From assembly GCA_951799425.1 (NCBI GenBank), contig OX637397.1:20341064-20405063 (forward strand): 64,000 nt of DNA, given 5' to 3'. The DNA is from Ilex aquifolium. Lineage: Eukaryota > Streptophyta > Magnoliopsida > Aquifoliales > Aquifoliaceae. The notes below the pieces were generated by a model, which was given only the letters and a program-made list of their open reading frames with translations, was not told the origin of the DNA and did no database searches. Shown here in pieces: positions 21,397 through 32,422 of the stretch (positions are counted from its first letter, which is position 1; every line of letters begins with the position of its first letter). The translations under genes were made by a program, and so were the position numbers.

Positions 21397-23800
21397 GATT
21401 TTTTTTTTTTTTGAAAGAAAACGATAGGAATTTTTATTGCGGATAAATATTAAAGAGGAGGATAAGCACTAAGAAATCAGGTTTTGTCTCCTCCCATACA
21501 TTAATATCAGAAACAAACATAACGTTTTTCGCTAACTTATGTGGTACAGAATTCGCAGTCCTATGGATAATGGAAACATTAAAGTATCGAAAAATCTTGA
21601 GCTATGATCTAGATATCATTTAAAATAGAACCCATTGGATCAAAGTCTCCGTCCTCATCTGAGATCATCTTCATAACCGTTATTGAATCCCCTTCCAAAG
21701 AATTTCCGCCAAGTCCAAGTTGCCTCGCATACAAAATAGCCTCTCTTGCCGCAAGCAATTCCGCTGTCTGTGCTTCACAGAAAGACAACGCCTGCTTGGA
21801 AAGCCCAGCCACAAAAATGTCCCACTCATCTCTGATCACAACTCCCATTCCAATCTTACCATGTGAATCAAAAACTGCACCATCAAAATTAACCTTAAAG
21901 GCTCCATACCTTGGGGGCTACCATATAGTAGTTGGTGTCTGCTCTTCCATGAAGCTCCTCTATTCGTGTACCTGCTGGAAGCATGCCACAAACTCCACTG
22001 CCGATAGATATAATGTCCTGGGATCCTTTTTTCAGAATTTCAAAAAGAACCCCATTCCTGTGGGACCAAATAAGCCAGCATTGTACAATGAACACCCTGA
22101 ATAGATTAGCATTTAGGCGATGGTGCATCTCTTCCAGACAAACGTCAATACTATTTGTTGGGAACGATATTGCTTCATGCAACAAACCACCTTCCCAAGA
22201 CAGCTTCGCCCAAGGACAATCCTTCACAATATGCAATGTAGCCTCTCTTTCCTCTCCACATACGCAACAAACACTATCCAATCTAACTTTCCTTTCCTTA
22301 AGATTATCATTTGTAGGTAGAGCATTCAAGGACAGTCTCCAAATAAAAATTTTGATCTTTGTTGGAAATTTTTTATTCCAAATGTATTTTCACCCCTCAT
22401 TTCCATTACTAGAAGATGGACTAGCTACAAGATGTGCTAAGTGGAATAGTTGGCCGTTTGAATTATAATGCCAAATCAACTTGTCTTCAAAAGCTAAAGC
22501 ACCAAGAGGGATACATTTAATTACCTCCGCCTCGTGAAATAGGAACACTTGATCAATCAGCTGCCCATTCCAATATCGATCATGAGAATCAATAAGCTCG
22601 CTGACCATAGCATCTTCAGCTAAAATCCCCCTTGGGGTAAAAACTCTAAATGTAGTTGGTGTTGGAATCCAACGATCCTTCTAGATTTTAATCTTGGACC
22701 CATTACCCACTCTCCATCTAGATCCCATCTCTATAATTTTTTGAGCTTCTAAGATACTACGCCAAGTGTAAGACGGTCTGTGCCCTAATTCAGCATCCAG
22801 AAAACATTTTGTTGGAAAATATTGATATTTTAGAACTCTGTGAAGGAGTGAGTGAGTTTCATGGTGGACTCTCCATGCTTGTTTAGCCAGCATTGCCATA
22901 TTGAGTACGCAAATCTCGAAAACTCATACCACCCCTATCTTTCCTCTTTCACATAACAGCCTACTTTATACAATGTATTTTCCTTTCCCCTTCCTTTTGA
23001 CCCCACCAGAAATTCTTAGCATCTCTTTAATTGCCATAGCTTCCCACTCCTTTGCTTTGTAAAAAAGTAGGCTGTCATCGGCAAAGAAAAGATGGGATAT
23101 TTTTGGCCCGCCTCTTCCAATTGAAATGCTAGTAATTGAGTTAGCTCTTTTAGCATCCTTGAGTAAAGCAGACAAACCCCCTTGTCGGATACCCCTACAG
23201 GATGAAAGTAACCCATTTGCTCGCTATTAAGGATCAAAGAATAAGACACTATTTTAACACATTGCATTATCAAATGAATCCATCGATGATCAAACCCTAA
23301 TGCCACCATCATTTTTTCTAAAAAAAACCTATTCAACTCTATCATAGGCTTTACTCATATTGAGCTTCAACGAAACATAACCCTCTTTCCCCCATGTTTT
23401 ACATTTTATGTAATGATTAACTTCGAAAGCCACCAAGACATTGTTTGTTCTGAGCCTACCATGAACAAAAGCAGTTTGATTTTCTGACAAAATTAAGGGA
23501 AGAACACATTTTAGCCTATTGGCCTAGACCTTGGACATAAGTTCATACAAGACATTACATAAGCTTATGGGCCGAAATTGGGACATGGAGCTGGGGTTAG
23601 TTTGTTTAGAAATGAGGACAATATGGGAGTAGTTCAGCTTAGTGGGGAAATCTCCGCCATTTAAAAAAGAGATGACACATCTAAGGACATCAGGCCCTAC
23701 AATATGCCAGTATTTCTGGAAAACAAGCACTGGCATACCATCTGGACCCAGAGACTTAGTAGGATACATTTGAGATATATCAACTGCCCCGTGCAATGCA
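21397..23800 (-). mobile_element. 5'-truncated LINE (L1-type), minus strand
   Basis: Reads on the minus strand from the RT fingers to a plant-type RNase H and ends in a poly-A (plus-strand poly-T at about 21399-21414). ORF1 and the endonuclease are absent, as in typical 5' truncation. It differs clearly in sequence from the two plus-strand LINE copies, so it is another family or an old lineage. Its 5' edge meets sequence resembling a Helitron terminal palindrome (GTGCAATGCACGTG at about 23793). Confidence 0.82.
21609..23800 (-). pseudogene. LINE ORF2 remnant: RT, zf-RVT, RNase H
   Basis: In minus-strand order: SLGPDGMPVLVFQKYWHIVG and MSQFRPISLCNVLYELMSK (RT, about 23524-23796); MIELNRFFLEKMMVALGFDH; LFFADDSLLFYKA (the FADD catalytic motif at about 23080); AWRVHHETHSLLHRVLKYQY; the zinc-binding RVT tail CCVCGEEREATLHIVKDCPW (about 22250). 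RNase H follows with Asp in VNFDGAVFDS, Glu in CEAQTAELLAA and Asp in LEGDS. The pieces lie in different frames with several stops, so no protein results. Such a protein would carry out target-primed reverse transcription. Confidence 0.85.
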
Positions 23801-24402
23801 CGTGTTGTGAACCTACTATCTTCTTTGTTTTTTTTCCCTCAATAACTCCTATAGCTTGAGAAGTTAAATAAAAATTTACAGGAACTTATTAAGTAATTAA
23901 TTTTTAGATAGATTTAAATAAATAGTAGGTGATTGATAGTTATAAGGACACACGGCATAATAATTAGAAGAAACTTTTAACTCTAATTTAATAATTCAAA
24001 ATTTTAATAATTAGAAAATAGAGCGAGAACCCTTCTAAAGGCCTCTATCACCTAGTTTGTTTGCTATAATATATACTAGAGTCTGAGCTCGTGCGATGCA
24101 CAGACCATCTCCTTCTCATCCCAATCCCCTTTTTCACCATTTTCTCTCTCGCTGCTCATTATTCTCCAAGTTGGCAAAAATATTGTAGAATTATTCAATT
24201 TACAAATTTGATGTTTAAATTTTTTTTTTTAAGTAAGTGGTGTTTAGAGGGAGTTTATGGGTAGTTCTTTGAGGCATTTAGTAGAATATGATTGGAGGAT
24301 GGAGAATTTAATAATTCAAAATTCTTAAAAATTAGAAAAGTATGAGAGACGGCTTCTCAGACCCTCTCCCTAAGAAATTGATTATTGGATTAATAGTACT
24401 TT
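23801..24402. other. Gene-free DNA with Helitron-like terminal motifs
   Basis: At 24067-24100 the minus strand reads GTGCATCGCACGAGC then CAGACTCTAGT, which has the hairpin-plus-CTAGT layout of a Helitron 3' end. Related text (AATAATTCAAAATTTTAATA followed by a GAGA-rich and TCTAAAGG stretch) occurs at about 23985, 24305 and 31110, suggesting several broken copies of one family. I cannot define complete elements. Confidence 0.4.
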
Positions 24403-24726
24403 TAGTTCTTAAAGTATGTCCGTTTTGTCAATTTAGTTCTCATTGTATTAATTTTGTCAATTTAATCTCTTAAGTTTCAATTTATATCACTTTGGTCTCT
24501 AATCAGACAATTATTTAAGTCTTTTTACGGAAGTGACCACGTGTCATTCTTTCAGATATTATCACATGACCAACACTTGGTCATTCCATTAAAAACTTAA
24601 CAGTCTGTCTGTGTAAGGATCATTTAAAAACAAATTGAAAATTTTAGGATCCAAATTGACAAAATTGATATTTTAAGAACCAAACTGATAAAATATGCAT
24701 ACTTCATGGACCAAATGTGCTATTAA
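24403..24726. mobile_element. MITE-like element with long TIRs
   Basis: The left end TTAATAGTACTTTTAGTTCT and the reverse complement of the right end TTAATAGCACATTTGGTCCA match imperfectly over about 55 bp. The interior is AT-rich and non-coding. About 320 bp, near the usual MITE size. Confidence 0.6.
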
Positions 24727-24889
24727 CCCTTGATTGTTTATAGATAGACCAAATGTCCGCCTCGTGTGATGCACAAAATTATAGTTCTTATCTCTTTTTT
24801 TATTTTCATCTTATCACTTAAAAAGTTAGATAAATTATTTATGAGAAGATCCTATCTGAGAAATTTGGGAAGAGATGGGAAATGGTAGG

Positions 24890-25490
24890 AGATTTATGCG
24901 GGTAAGGGTGAATCTTCACATAGCGCTACCATTTACGGCATGGGATAAAGCTTCGGGATAGTAAAGGGGTGATTTTTTTTGCATTATTTCAATATGAGAG
25001 GTTACCATTGATGTGTTATTGGTGTGGTAGGTTGGGCCATACTGAGAAGCAATGCTCAGTATCAAGAACAGAGCCAGACGATGATGGGAGGAGGAAAATT
25101 CAATACGGCCCATGGCTAAATGTTTCAATATCTAAATTCAAATCAATCATTAGGCTCTGGGATGATTCTGCACTGCCGGAGAACATTCCGGGGGGCCCTG
25201 CTCCGATGTCTGATTCTGAGCGATATCTTGGACACCCATCATGGAATCTAGGTCCCGAGCAAATCCCGAAAATTGTAGAGAGCAATTATAGGGATTCGGG
25301 ATTATGTTCAGCTAAACATAAGGAAGCGCCTTTGGAGGAGGAGATTTCCTTACAGATTCCTAATTAGTATAAGAGTGCTAGTTTGAATGAGGACAAGCGG
25401 GAAAATGGAAACCAGATTGGGCCAGAGGGACCAACCAATAATCATGAGTATCCTGTAGAAAGTTGTGAAAATTGGAAGTGAGTCCCCTTA
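24890..25490 (+). pseudogene. LINE ORF1 fragment with CCHC zinc knuckle
   Basis: The frame at 24969-25367 contains FQYERLPLMCYWCGRLGHTE followed by KQC, a C-x2-C-x4-H-x4-C knuckle in the context typical of plant L1 ORF1 proteins. Just upstream, RFMRVRVNLHIALPF is the end of the preceding DUF4283-like region. ORF1 proteins bind LINE RNA. The 5' half is missing and the frame ends in TAG at 25365-25367. Confidence 0.8.
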
Positions 25491-25721
25491 GATGTACTTG
25501 TTTGAAAATAAATCCTGCAAAGAAACTTATAAGGGGCTAAGTTCATGTTTAAAATTATATGTAATGACTTAAGTCAACTTTTTTTTTTTATCTCAAAAAT
25601 ACCCTTCCTTGAAAGGAAGTTAAATTAATTTCTCATTTTAAAAATTGTTATCCCTTAATTCAAGGTCAATTAAAATATGTCAATAAAATCTCCATCATAA
25701 ATTTAAAATTCAAATTCAAAA

Positions 25722-25725
<4 letters not shown>

Positions 25726-25758
<33 letters not shown>

Positions 25759-25792
25759 AAATCTCCATCATTTAAAATTCAAATTCAAAGCG

Positions 25793-25830
<38 letters not shown>

Positions 25831-25856
25831 CAAATTCAAAGCTCTATTTCTCTCTT

Positions 25857-25898
<42 letters not shown>
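25726..25898. repeat. Compound (CT)n-(AT)n microsatellites, three blocks
   Basis: Three blocks, each a CT run directly followed by an AT run (about 25726-25757, 25795-25830, 25855-25896). They are separated by near-identical text CATTTAAAATTCAAATTCAAA, so the block itself has been duplicated. Confidence 0.85.
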
Positions 25899-25901
<3 letters not shown>

Positions 25902-26454
25902 CCTGGGTTGTTATGGAGATGATGCAAGTATAATGATGGCGGTGGTGTGGAGTAAAAATGAGCTATCGAAGTGGAATTTGAATGAGCTTTTGTGCGGTGG
26001 TGATGGTGGTGAGCATTGTTGTGGAGGTGATGACAACATGATGGTTGGTGTTGCTCGGGAGGTGACGATGGTGTGATAGTGGCAGTGCTATGGTGAGGAA
26101 AGTGGTAGCTGAATAATTCATGTTACTGCTTTTGTTGAGTATGTTACTGTTCATGTTACTATTATTTTGAGGATGTTACTGTTTTTGTTGAGCATGTTAC
26201 TACTATTATTTTACTAAATATTAATATTCAATGTTACTATTTTTTTTGTTTTTGAATATTACTATTTTTTGTGTTTGAATGGTACTATTTTTTGCGTTTG
26301 AATTTGAAAGAAATAATTATTGTTAAGTATATTACAGTTTTTGTTAAGCATGTTACTATTTTTGTTGAACATGTTACTGTTTTTATTTTTTAAAAATATT
26401 AATATTGAATGTTTCAATTTTTTTTATGTTTAAATGTATATATATATACACCTA

Positions 26455-26640
26455 ACCTATATATGGATGTAGATAGATAAGAGAGAGGGAAAATTTTAAT
26501 GTTAGTCAAACTCTTAACCTATATATAGATATAGATAAATATGAGAGAAAAAAGATTTTAATGTTAGTCAAACTCTTAACCTATATATGGATATAGATAG
26601 ATATGAGAGAGAAAAGATTTTAATGTTAGTCAAACTTCTA
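26455..26640. repeat. 62-bp tandem repeat, three copies
   Basis: ACCTATATATGGAT starts at 26455, with related starts at 26517 and 26579. Each unit contains GAGAGA followed by TTTTAATGTTAGTCAAACT. The last copy is slightly diverged at its end. Confidence 0.85.
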
Positions 26641-26789
26641 ATATTTAGGAATTTTTAATTTTTAGTTTTATTTCACTTCTAAAGGAAATGGATAGTATGG
26701 TAAAATTGACAAAAAACAGACTTCATATGAAATAAGTTTCCTTGACGGATTTAAGTCCAAACAAGTCTATATAGGAGGATCGGCCTCCA

Positions 26790-27231
26790 AATTTCCCTAG
26801 AAAGTTTTCCCGATGAGGTGGGCTAAAATACGAATTTTCCAGCGAATGTCCAACTGGGCCCATCTGAACCAGTTAAGGATTTAGGGATTTCTCCTAAACT
26901 ATTAACGGACGTTTCAACCACGGGTGATCCAAACCTCATTGGGGAGGCACCTTCGTTATCAAAGGAGACTCCAGATGCAATTATGGTGATATCGGCAGTC
27001 AACAAAGGTAAAGGGAAGTGGAATCACAAGTCTAGAGGTCATGTTCCTGAAGTTAACTGGAGTATACTAGTGGTAGAAGTGAGGGGTAAGAGGCGAGGAG
27101 AGTCAATCAAGTCTCATACGGAATTAGGGGATGGGAGCATGTCTCGTAAAAAGGAACATGTTTTAGGATTCTCATCCCTCAATTCATCGATATTGGCGGC
27201 GACTGTTGATCAGTCCTGTCAAAAGATATGA
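26790..27231 (+). pseudogene. LINE ORF1 C-terminal part
   Basis: Sequence continues ORF1 after the nested TIR element. The last open piece (26983-27231) is basic (VNKGKGKWNHKSRGH, GKRRGES) and ends with QSCQKI and a TGA. That TGA overlaps the ATG of ORF2 in the tetranucleotide ATGA at 27228-27231. Confidence 0.65.
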
Positions 27232-28095
27232 TAGGTGTTTGTTGGAACTGTCGAGGGCTTGGGAACCCTTGTACAGTTCGTGCACTTCATGATTTAGTGT
27301 AGCAGAAAGAGCCCAGCTTGGTTTTCTTGATGGAGCCTAAGTTATTTTCTGGTGAGTTTGATCGAATAAAATTCCAAATAGGTTTGACGCAAGGCTTAGT
27401 GGTGGATTCAAGAGGTAGAGGTGGAGGGCTTGCTTGGCTGTGGAAAAGGGGAGTCCAAGTTAGTGTGAAGAGTTACTCGAATTTTCATATAGAAGTAGTT
27501 ATTCATGAGGGATTACCTATTAAGTGGCGTTTCATTGGCTTGTATGGCCATCCTAATACTAACCAGAGGAATAACTCATGGAACCTCCTAAGACTGACCT
27601 CTCGAAGGTCTGATCTCCCTTGTGTGTGTGGGGGGGATTTTAATGAGGTAGTCTCCAATGAAGAAAAGTCGGGGGTTGTGGATCGCCCAAACTGGCAGAT
27701 TAGGGACTTTCGTGAAGCAGTTGATGAGTGTTACTTGCAAGACCTGGGTTTCAACGCATGCCCTTTCACTTGGTGGAATGGAATTGCTCACCCTCATGCA
27801 ATGGATCAAATTTGGGCATCTCCATACTGGGTTTCATTGTTCCCTAGCAGTAGTGTTGAACATGTGCCTACGATGGATTCAGATGACTATCAAGTGGTGT
27901 TCAATACGCTTGCTTCTCAACAGCTAGGAGAGAGGAAGAGGAAGAAACAGAGATTTCGTTTTGAGGCTATGTGGCTCACCGATCCCTCATGTTCGGAAGG
28001 TGTCCGACATTGTTGGCAGGGATTTGGGACAGGGTCATCTGAACAACATTACATAAATAATATGAGCTGTAGAGTGGGGCTTTTGAGATGAAAAT
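27228..28095 (+). pseudogene. LINE ORF2 endonuclease domain
   Basis: Starts MIGVCWNCRGLGNP, the classic plant L1 endonuclease N-terminus (catalytic Asn in WNCRG), but meets a TAG at 27299-27301. It then continues open from 27318 (VFLMEPKLFSGEFD; the Glu is retained in a usual METK context) through GGGLAWLWK, GLYGHPNT, CGGDFNEV (catalytic Asp) and FTWWNG to TMDSDDYQVV. In the last, the usual SDH is SDD, so the catalytic His is lost. A TGA at 28089 ends it. It would nick target DNA for priming; it is very likely inactive. Confidence 0.85.
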
Positions 28096-28223
28096 TTCAT
28101 AAGTTCGGGAATATAGGTACAAAGTTCCAAGCCAATAAGGAGAGAATTTTGCACTTGCAAGCTGGTGTTATTACAGAGGAGATAAGGTCGGAGCTTAAGG
28201 ATTTACAACTGTAGATTAATAAG

Positions 28224-29675
28224 TTGCTAGAGACGGAAGAGACAATGTGGAAACAACGATCGAAGGCTCTGTGGTTGACAGAAGGTGATAGAAACACCAA
28301 GTTTTTCCATGCGCAGGCTACATCGAGGAGACAAAGGAATATGGTAAAAGGTCTTTTTAATGAGGATGGTGTTTGGGTCACAAAGAACAGACAGATTGAA
28401 CAAATTGCTGTAAAATACTTCACTGACCTGTTTAAGACTACATCCCCTTCTGCTCAATTAATGGAACAGGACACTAGCTGTGTGGAACCGAAAGTGATCC
28501 TTCCGATGATTATATCAGAATTTCAAAGCGCGTTCCTAACAGGTCGCTTGATTACAGATAATATCTTGATTGCTTACGAGCTCAACCATTTTCTAAAGCA
28601 GAAGAGGAAGGGGGCTCAGGCTTATATGTCCCTTAAATTAGATATGAGCAAGGCATATAACAGGATATAGTGATGCTTCTTGGAGGCTATGATGCCCAGA
28701 TTGGGTTTCGACGAAAGGTGGATAAGGATTGTTATGAGATGTGTATCTACAATTTCTTACTCCATTGTACTGAATGGAGAACAAATGGGTTTCCTTAGAC
28801 TGTAACGAGGGTTGAGGCAGGGGGACCCTCTATCCCCGTATTTGTCCCTCCTATGCTCTAAAGGCTTCTCGGCACTTTTAAAAGCTAGAGAAGCATTGGG
28901 AAGGATCCGAGGTTTATTTGCTGGTAGAGGGGGCTCTATTTTTTCTCACCTATGTTTCGCGGATGACAGCCTTCTTTTTACTAAAGCAACTAAAGAAAAC
29001 TGTGAAGCTACTTTGGAGTGCCTCCATAAATAAGAGGAGGCTTCAGGGCAGGTTATTAATTTTACAAAGTCAGCAGTAGTGTTTAGTAAGAATATTAAGC
29101 CAGCGGTGTTGGAGGAAATCAGGGATATGTTACATGTTACTGTCGTAGAGAGTCATGATAAATACCTGGGACTTCCTTCGGTATTAGGAAAAACGAAACG
29201 TGCAATCTTCAACTCTATTCGGGAAAGAGTTTGGTGTTGTGTTCAAGGTTGGCAGGAGAAATTACTTTCACAAGCAGGCAAGGAAGTGCTAATCAAGGTT
29301 GTGGCGCAAGCGGTTCCTACTTATGCAATGTCATGTTTTAAACTTCTTTCAACTTTATGTGGGGAGCTGAATAGCTTAATGGCAAAGTTCTGGTGGGGAG
29401 GTAGTGGTTTAGGTAAAAAAATTCACTAGATAGCCTGGGAGAGATTGTGTAGACCGAAGTCTAGAGGTGGGATGGGCATTCGGAACTTAGAAGCATTCAA
29501 TCATGCTCTACTAGCTAAAAAAGTATGGAGAATACTCCAACATCCTTCTCTGTTAGTGAGTCAGGTGTTGAAGGCAAAATACTTTCCAAGTTCGTCGATA
29601 ATGGAGGCTCAGTTGGGGTACAACTCATCCTTTACATGGCGTAGTATTCTGTCAGCTAGAGGTATGTGAAGGGGC
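28224..29675 (+). pseudogene. LINE ORF2 reverse transcriptase (deleted and interrupted)
   Basis: Begins with the usual pre-RT text [20 protein letters not shown]. At about 28490 it jumps from SCVEPKV to [20 protein letters not shown]. The stretch with GPDG and FRPISLCN, seen in the LINE at 23524-23796, is therefore deleted. [11 protein letters not shown] (first catalytic Asp), RQGDPLSPYL and LCFADDSLLF (the FADD motif, about 28971) are present. In-frame stops occur at about 28668-28673, 28802, 29030, 29427 and 29667, several where relatives have Trp. Confidence 0.87.
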
Positions 29676-31015
29676 GGTTACGTTAGCGGATTGGTGATGG
29701 AAATTCAGTCCACATTAAGATGGACAGATGGGTTCCAAGACCAACTACGTTCAAGGTTATTATTCCTCTCCCGGGGCTTGCTAATGATGGCCGTGTGAGT
29801 TTGTTGATTGATCAGAATTCAAAGAGATGGAATATGAGTCGACTAAGAGAGCTTTTTTTTGGATTTTGAGGTTGAGGAAATTTCGTCTATTCATATTTGT
29901 TCGAATCTCCCTAACGATAGACAGGTATGGAATTATACGAAGTCGGGGAAATTTTTGGTTAAGAGTGCCTATCATTTAATTCTGGACCAAAGACTGGATG
30001 GTGGTTCAAGTAGTAGTAATGACAAGTGGTGTGGTGTGTTTGTGTGGAATTTGAACATCCCCAATAAAATTAAGGTTTTTGCTTGGAAGGCAATCCAAGA
30101 AATTTTACCAAATCAATGTAATCTTTCTAAGAGGAGAATTCCAGTTGATAATTGTTGTTATTTCTGTGGTGCGTCCCAGGAGTCGACTACTCACATTTTT
30201 GTGAAGTGTCCATTTACAAAGCAGGTGTGGCACGATTCATCGTTGCAGCTGCCCTCGGTTTCTTCAGCTACTTTTCAGCAATGGCTAACAACAGTCTCTG
30301 AAAATTTGCCCTCAAAGGAGGTCTGCTTTGCGGTGGTACTCTGCTGGTCCGTTTGGTTTAATAGAAATAAGGCTCGGTTACAGTAGGATGTCCAATGCCC
30401 TTATCAGATTGTGGATTTTGCTAGCTCTTATTTGAACCAGTATCTAGAGGCTTAGGACCGAAGAAACCAAACAGATACTCTACTAACGTCGGGTGAGTTA
30501 TCTTGTTGGTTAACTCCCCCAGTTGGTGCCATCAAGATTAACTTTGGTGGGGCTACTTTTAGCTCGACCAAAGCTGTGGGTATAAGAATGGTGATCAGAG
30601 ACTGGAGGGGACAATTCCTTGCTGGTTTAAGCAGAATAGTCAGAAGCCCATTGAGTGCTGAAAATGTGGAGGCTTTGGCTGCCTTTTGTGCATTGGAACT
30701 GGGTATATAGTTAGGATATACAAGTATTATCCTAGAAGGTGATTCTAAATCTGTAGTAGAGGCTATTGGTAGAAAAGAACTAACTCTCTCAGAATCTGGT
30801 CATCTCATAGAGCAGATTCAAAATTCAACTGACCACTTAATGGAGTTCTCTTCCTCTTGGGTGAGGAGATCCGCTAATGGTGTGGCCAATGTTTTAGCTC
30901 ATTATACTTTACAATGTAATGATTTTGTCCTATGGAGAGAGAAATGTCCAGAATTTCTTGGCTCTCTCATCCTTAGTGAGTCCTCAGTTTAATTTTTAAT
31001 AAAGTTATTACCGTC
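29676..31015 (+). pseudogene. LINE ORF2 zf-RVT tail and RNase H
   Basis: A clean open piece (29859-30386) carries YTKSGKFLVKSAYHLILDQR, WNLNIPNKIKVFAWKAIQ and the Cys/His knuckle CCYFCGASQESTTHIFVKCP, the zf-RVT tail. The RNase H that follows has INFGGATFSST (the usual catalytic Asp of NFDG is Gly), AENVEALAAFCALE (Glu) and ILEGDSKSVVEA (Asp), with TAG codons at 30384 and about 30708. The frame ends just before the A-rich tail. Confidence 0.83.
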
Positions 31016-31389
31016 TCTTATCAAAAAGAAAAAAAAAGTTATTGGTGAATTGAGAAAGGGTGGATATAATGACACCTATTAGAAATTGATCGGAGGGATC
31101 CTTAGTTTTCAAATTCAAAATTCAAAATTCAAAATTCTAAGAATTTAGAAAAGGGAGACGGAAGGCTTCTTAGACACTCTCCCCTCTAAAAAGAAATATT
31201 CACTTTCAGCCTGTAAAATGCTATCATCTTGAGTTCTTAGAAAAGCAATTTGTAGCTGATTATTTAAAGAATAATGAGACTAGACAAAATACATTTTCGT
31301 CCAACAAAATAAACAATATGCATTAATACCAGAATGCATTCTTTTTGAAGTTTTTTAGTACTAAGTGTCATGAGTAGCTTACCATTAAG

Positions 31390-31780
31390 GTGTTCTTTTA
31401 TAATTATGTTCCATGTGAAGATTCACTTGATGACAATCAGGTGCTAGAGAAGCTTGACCTCCCAAATGTGAAGCTTTTGACTCTGACTGAAGGGCCCGGA
31501 GTATGCAGATACTACACTAAGGTTAGCATTCAGATTTAATTTGTACTTTGGAAAAGTTGAGATCATATCACCATACATGATATTGATAATTTTAATTTAC
31601 TTTTGATTTACTCAACTATGCAGTCTATCACTTATTCTTATTTCATGGTGTCAACTTTTTTCACAGGACTTTCATGGTAGTGTTCGTGGTGCTAACGTTT
31701 TGGCACAGTGCTATGGTGTAAAGAACGCTTTCGATTGTAGCTTACTGAAGAGTTTGGCTTCAGACCCGAATTTGTATAAG
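31390..31780 (+). pseudogene. Unrecognised host gene fragment, two exons
   Basis: Two phase-0 coding blocks are joined by a plausible intron. Exon a ends at 31521 with NVKLLTLTEGPGVCRYYTK, followed by donor GTTAGC. Exon b (31667-31780) follows acceptor CACAG and encodes FHGSVRGANVLAQCYGVKNA followed by LLKSLASDPNLYK, then donor GTAAAA. Codon use and splice signals look like a real plant gene, but nothing upstream or downstream extends it. I do not recognise the protein. It is probably a fragment carried here by an element or a gene relic. It lies shortly after the LINE 3' end. Confidence 0.5.
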
Positions 31781-32000
31781 GTAAAACCTTGATTGAATTC
31801 AACTATTGTTTATTTATTTGTTTTTTTTTATGCTTTCCTCTTTGATAATTTTATGGTTTCATTCAGAAAATTAAAAATCTTTCTCAGGAAAAACAAAGCA
31901 TGGAAACGTAATGTGCAAAAACTACTTTTTGTATGATTCACTAAGTTGTGATTTCTCACTTCCACGATCAAAACAAATTGAGGGAAGCTCTCATTCTCGC
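31781..32000. other. Short unannotated spacer
   Basis: AT-rich sequence after the gene fragment, possibly intron remnant. No further exon can be recognised. Confidence 0.35.
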
Positions 32001-32012
32001 AACTAGTTGTGA

Positions 32013-32258
32013 CCCTACCACCGAGTGGGATGACCTAGTAGAGTATCGATCGTACTTCTCACCTTGAGGTTCGAGTCTTGGGGTCCAAATTGAGGCTCGG
32101 TGGTTGACTGTTATGCTATTCTAGCTACGTTCATTCCCGATGGGAGTAACGAGCGTGGTCAAGAGTCTCATAATCCCACCAGTGAAGGTCTATCAAGATG
32201 GTCTTTGGACACTCTCTTTTACCCCCAACCCTTTTTTAACCACCTAAAAAAAAAAAAA
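32013..32258 (+). mobile_element. SINE (tRNA-derived) with poly-A tail and target duplication
   Basis: About 245 bp with a tRNA-like head. A possible degenerate A box lies near TGACCTAGTAGAG, and a clear B box GGTTCGAGTC lies at about 32070. A poly-A tail is at 32246-32257. Direct repeats AACTAGTTGTGA (32001) and AACTAGCTGTGA (32257) flank it, the footprint of LINE-type retrotransposition. It would be transcribed by RNA polymerase III and moved by a LINE; the open frame inside (32100-32291) is not a gene. Confidence 0.75.
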
Positions 32259-32422
32259 CTAGCTGTGAGCCTTTTCCGATGGCAGACGTGATTAGATCTA
32301 TGTTTTATGGAACGAGCTCTTCTTGTGGAAGAGCACGGTGACTCTATTTTCTTTCCACACCACCCAAAAAGGAAGTTAGAACTTCTTCACACCGGTTCCT
32401 CTGCCGAGAAAAAGTAGTTACA

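Larger units (their letters stand above)
25490..26785. mobile_element. TIR element nested in LINE ORF1
   Basis: Left end (CTTAGATGTACTTGTTTG, then TAAATCC and GAAACTTAT) and the reverse complement of the right end (TATAGACTTGTTTGGAC, then TAAATCC and GAAACTTAT) form imperfect TIRs of about 40 bp. LINE ORF1 sequence continues on both sides. I could not fix a target duplication. The interior is low-complexity: CT/AT microsatellites, TGTTACT-type repeats and a 62-bp tandem array. No transposase. Confidence 0.6.
24880..31035 (+). mobile_element. LINE (L1-type), nearly complete but dead, with a nested element
   Basis: It holds the ORF1 C-terminal half with a CCHC knuckle, then ORF2 with endonuclease, RT, zf-RVT tail and RNase H, then a short 3' UTR and an A-rich end (about 31024-31035). 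A 1.3-kb TIR element at about 25490-26785 splits ORF1. The RT finger region is deleted near 28490, and stops are frequent. The LINE at 3212-4690 is the same family. Confidence 0.87.
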
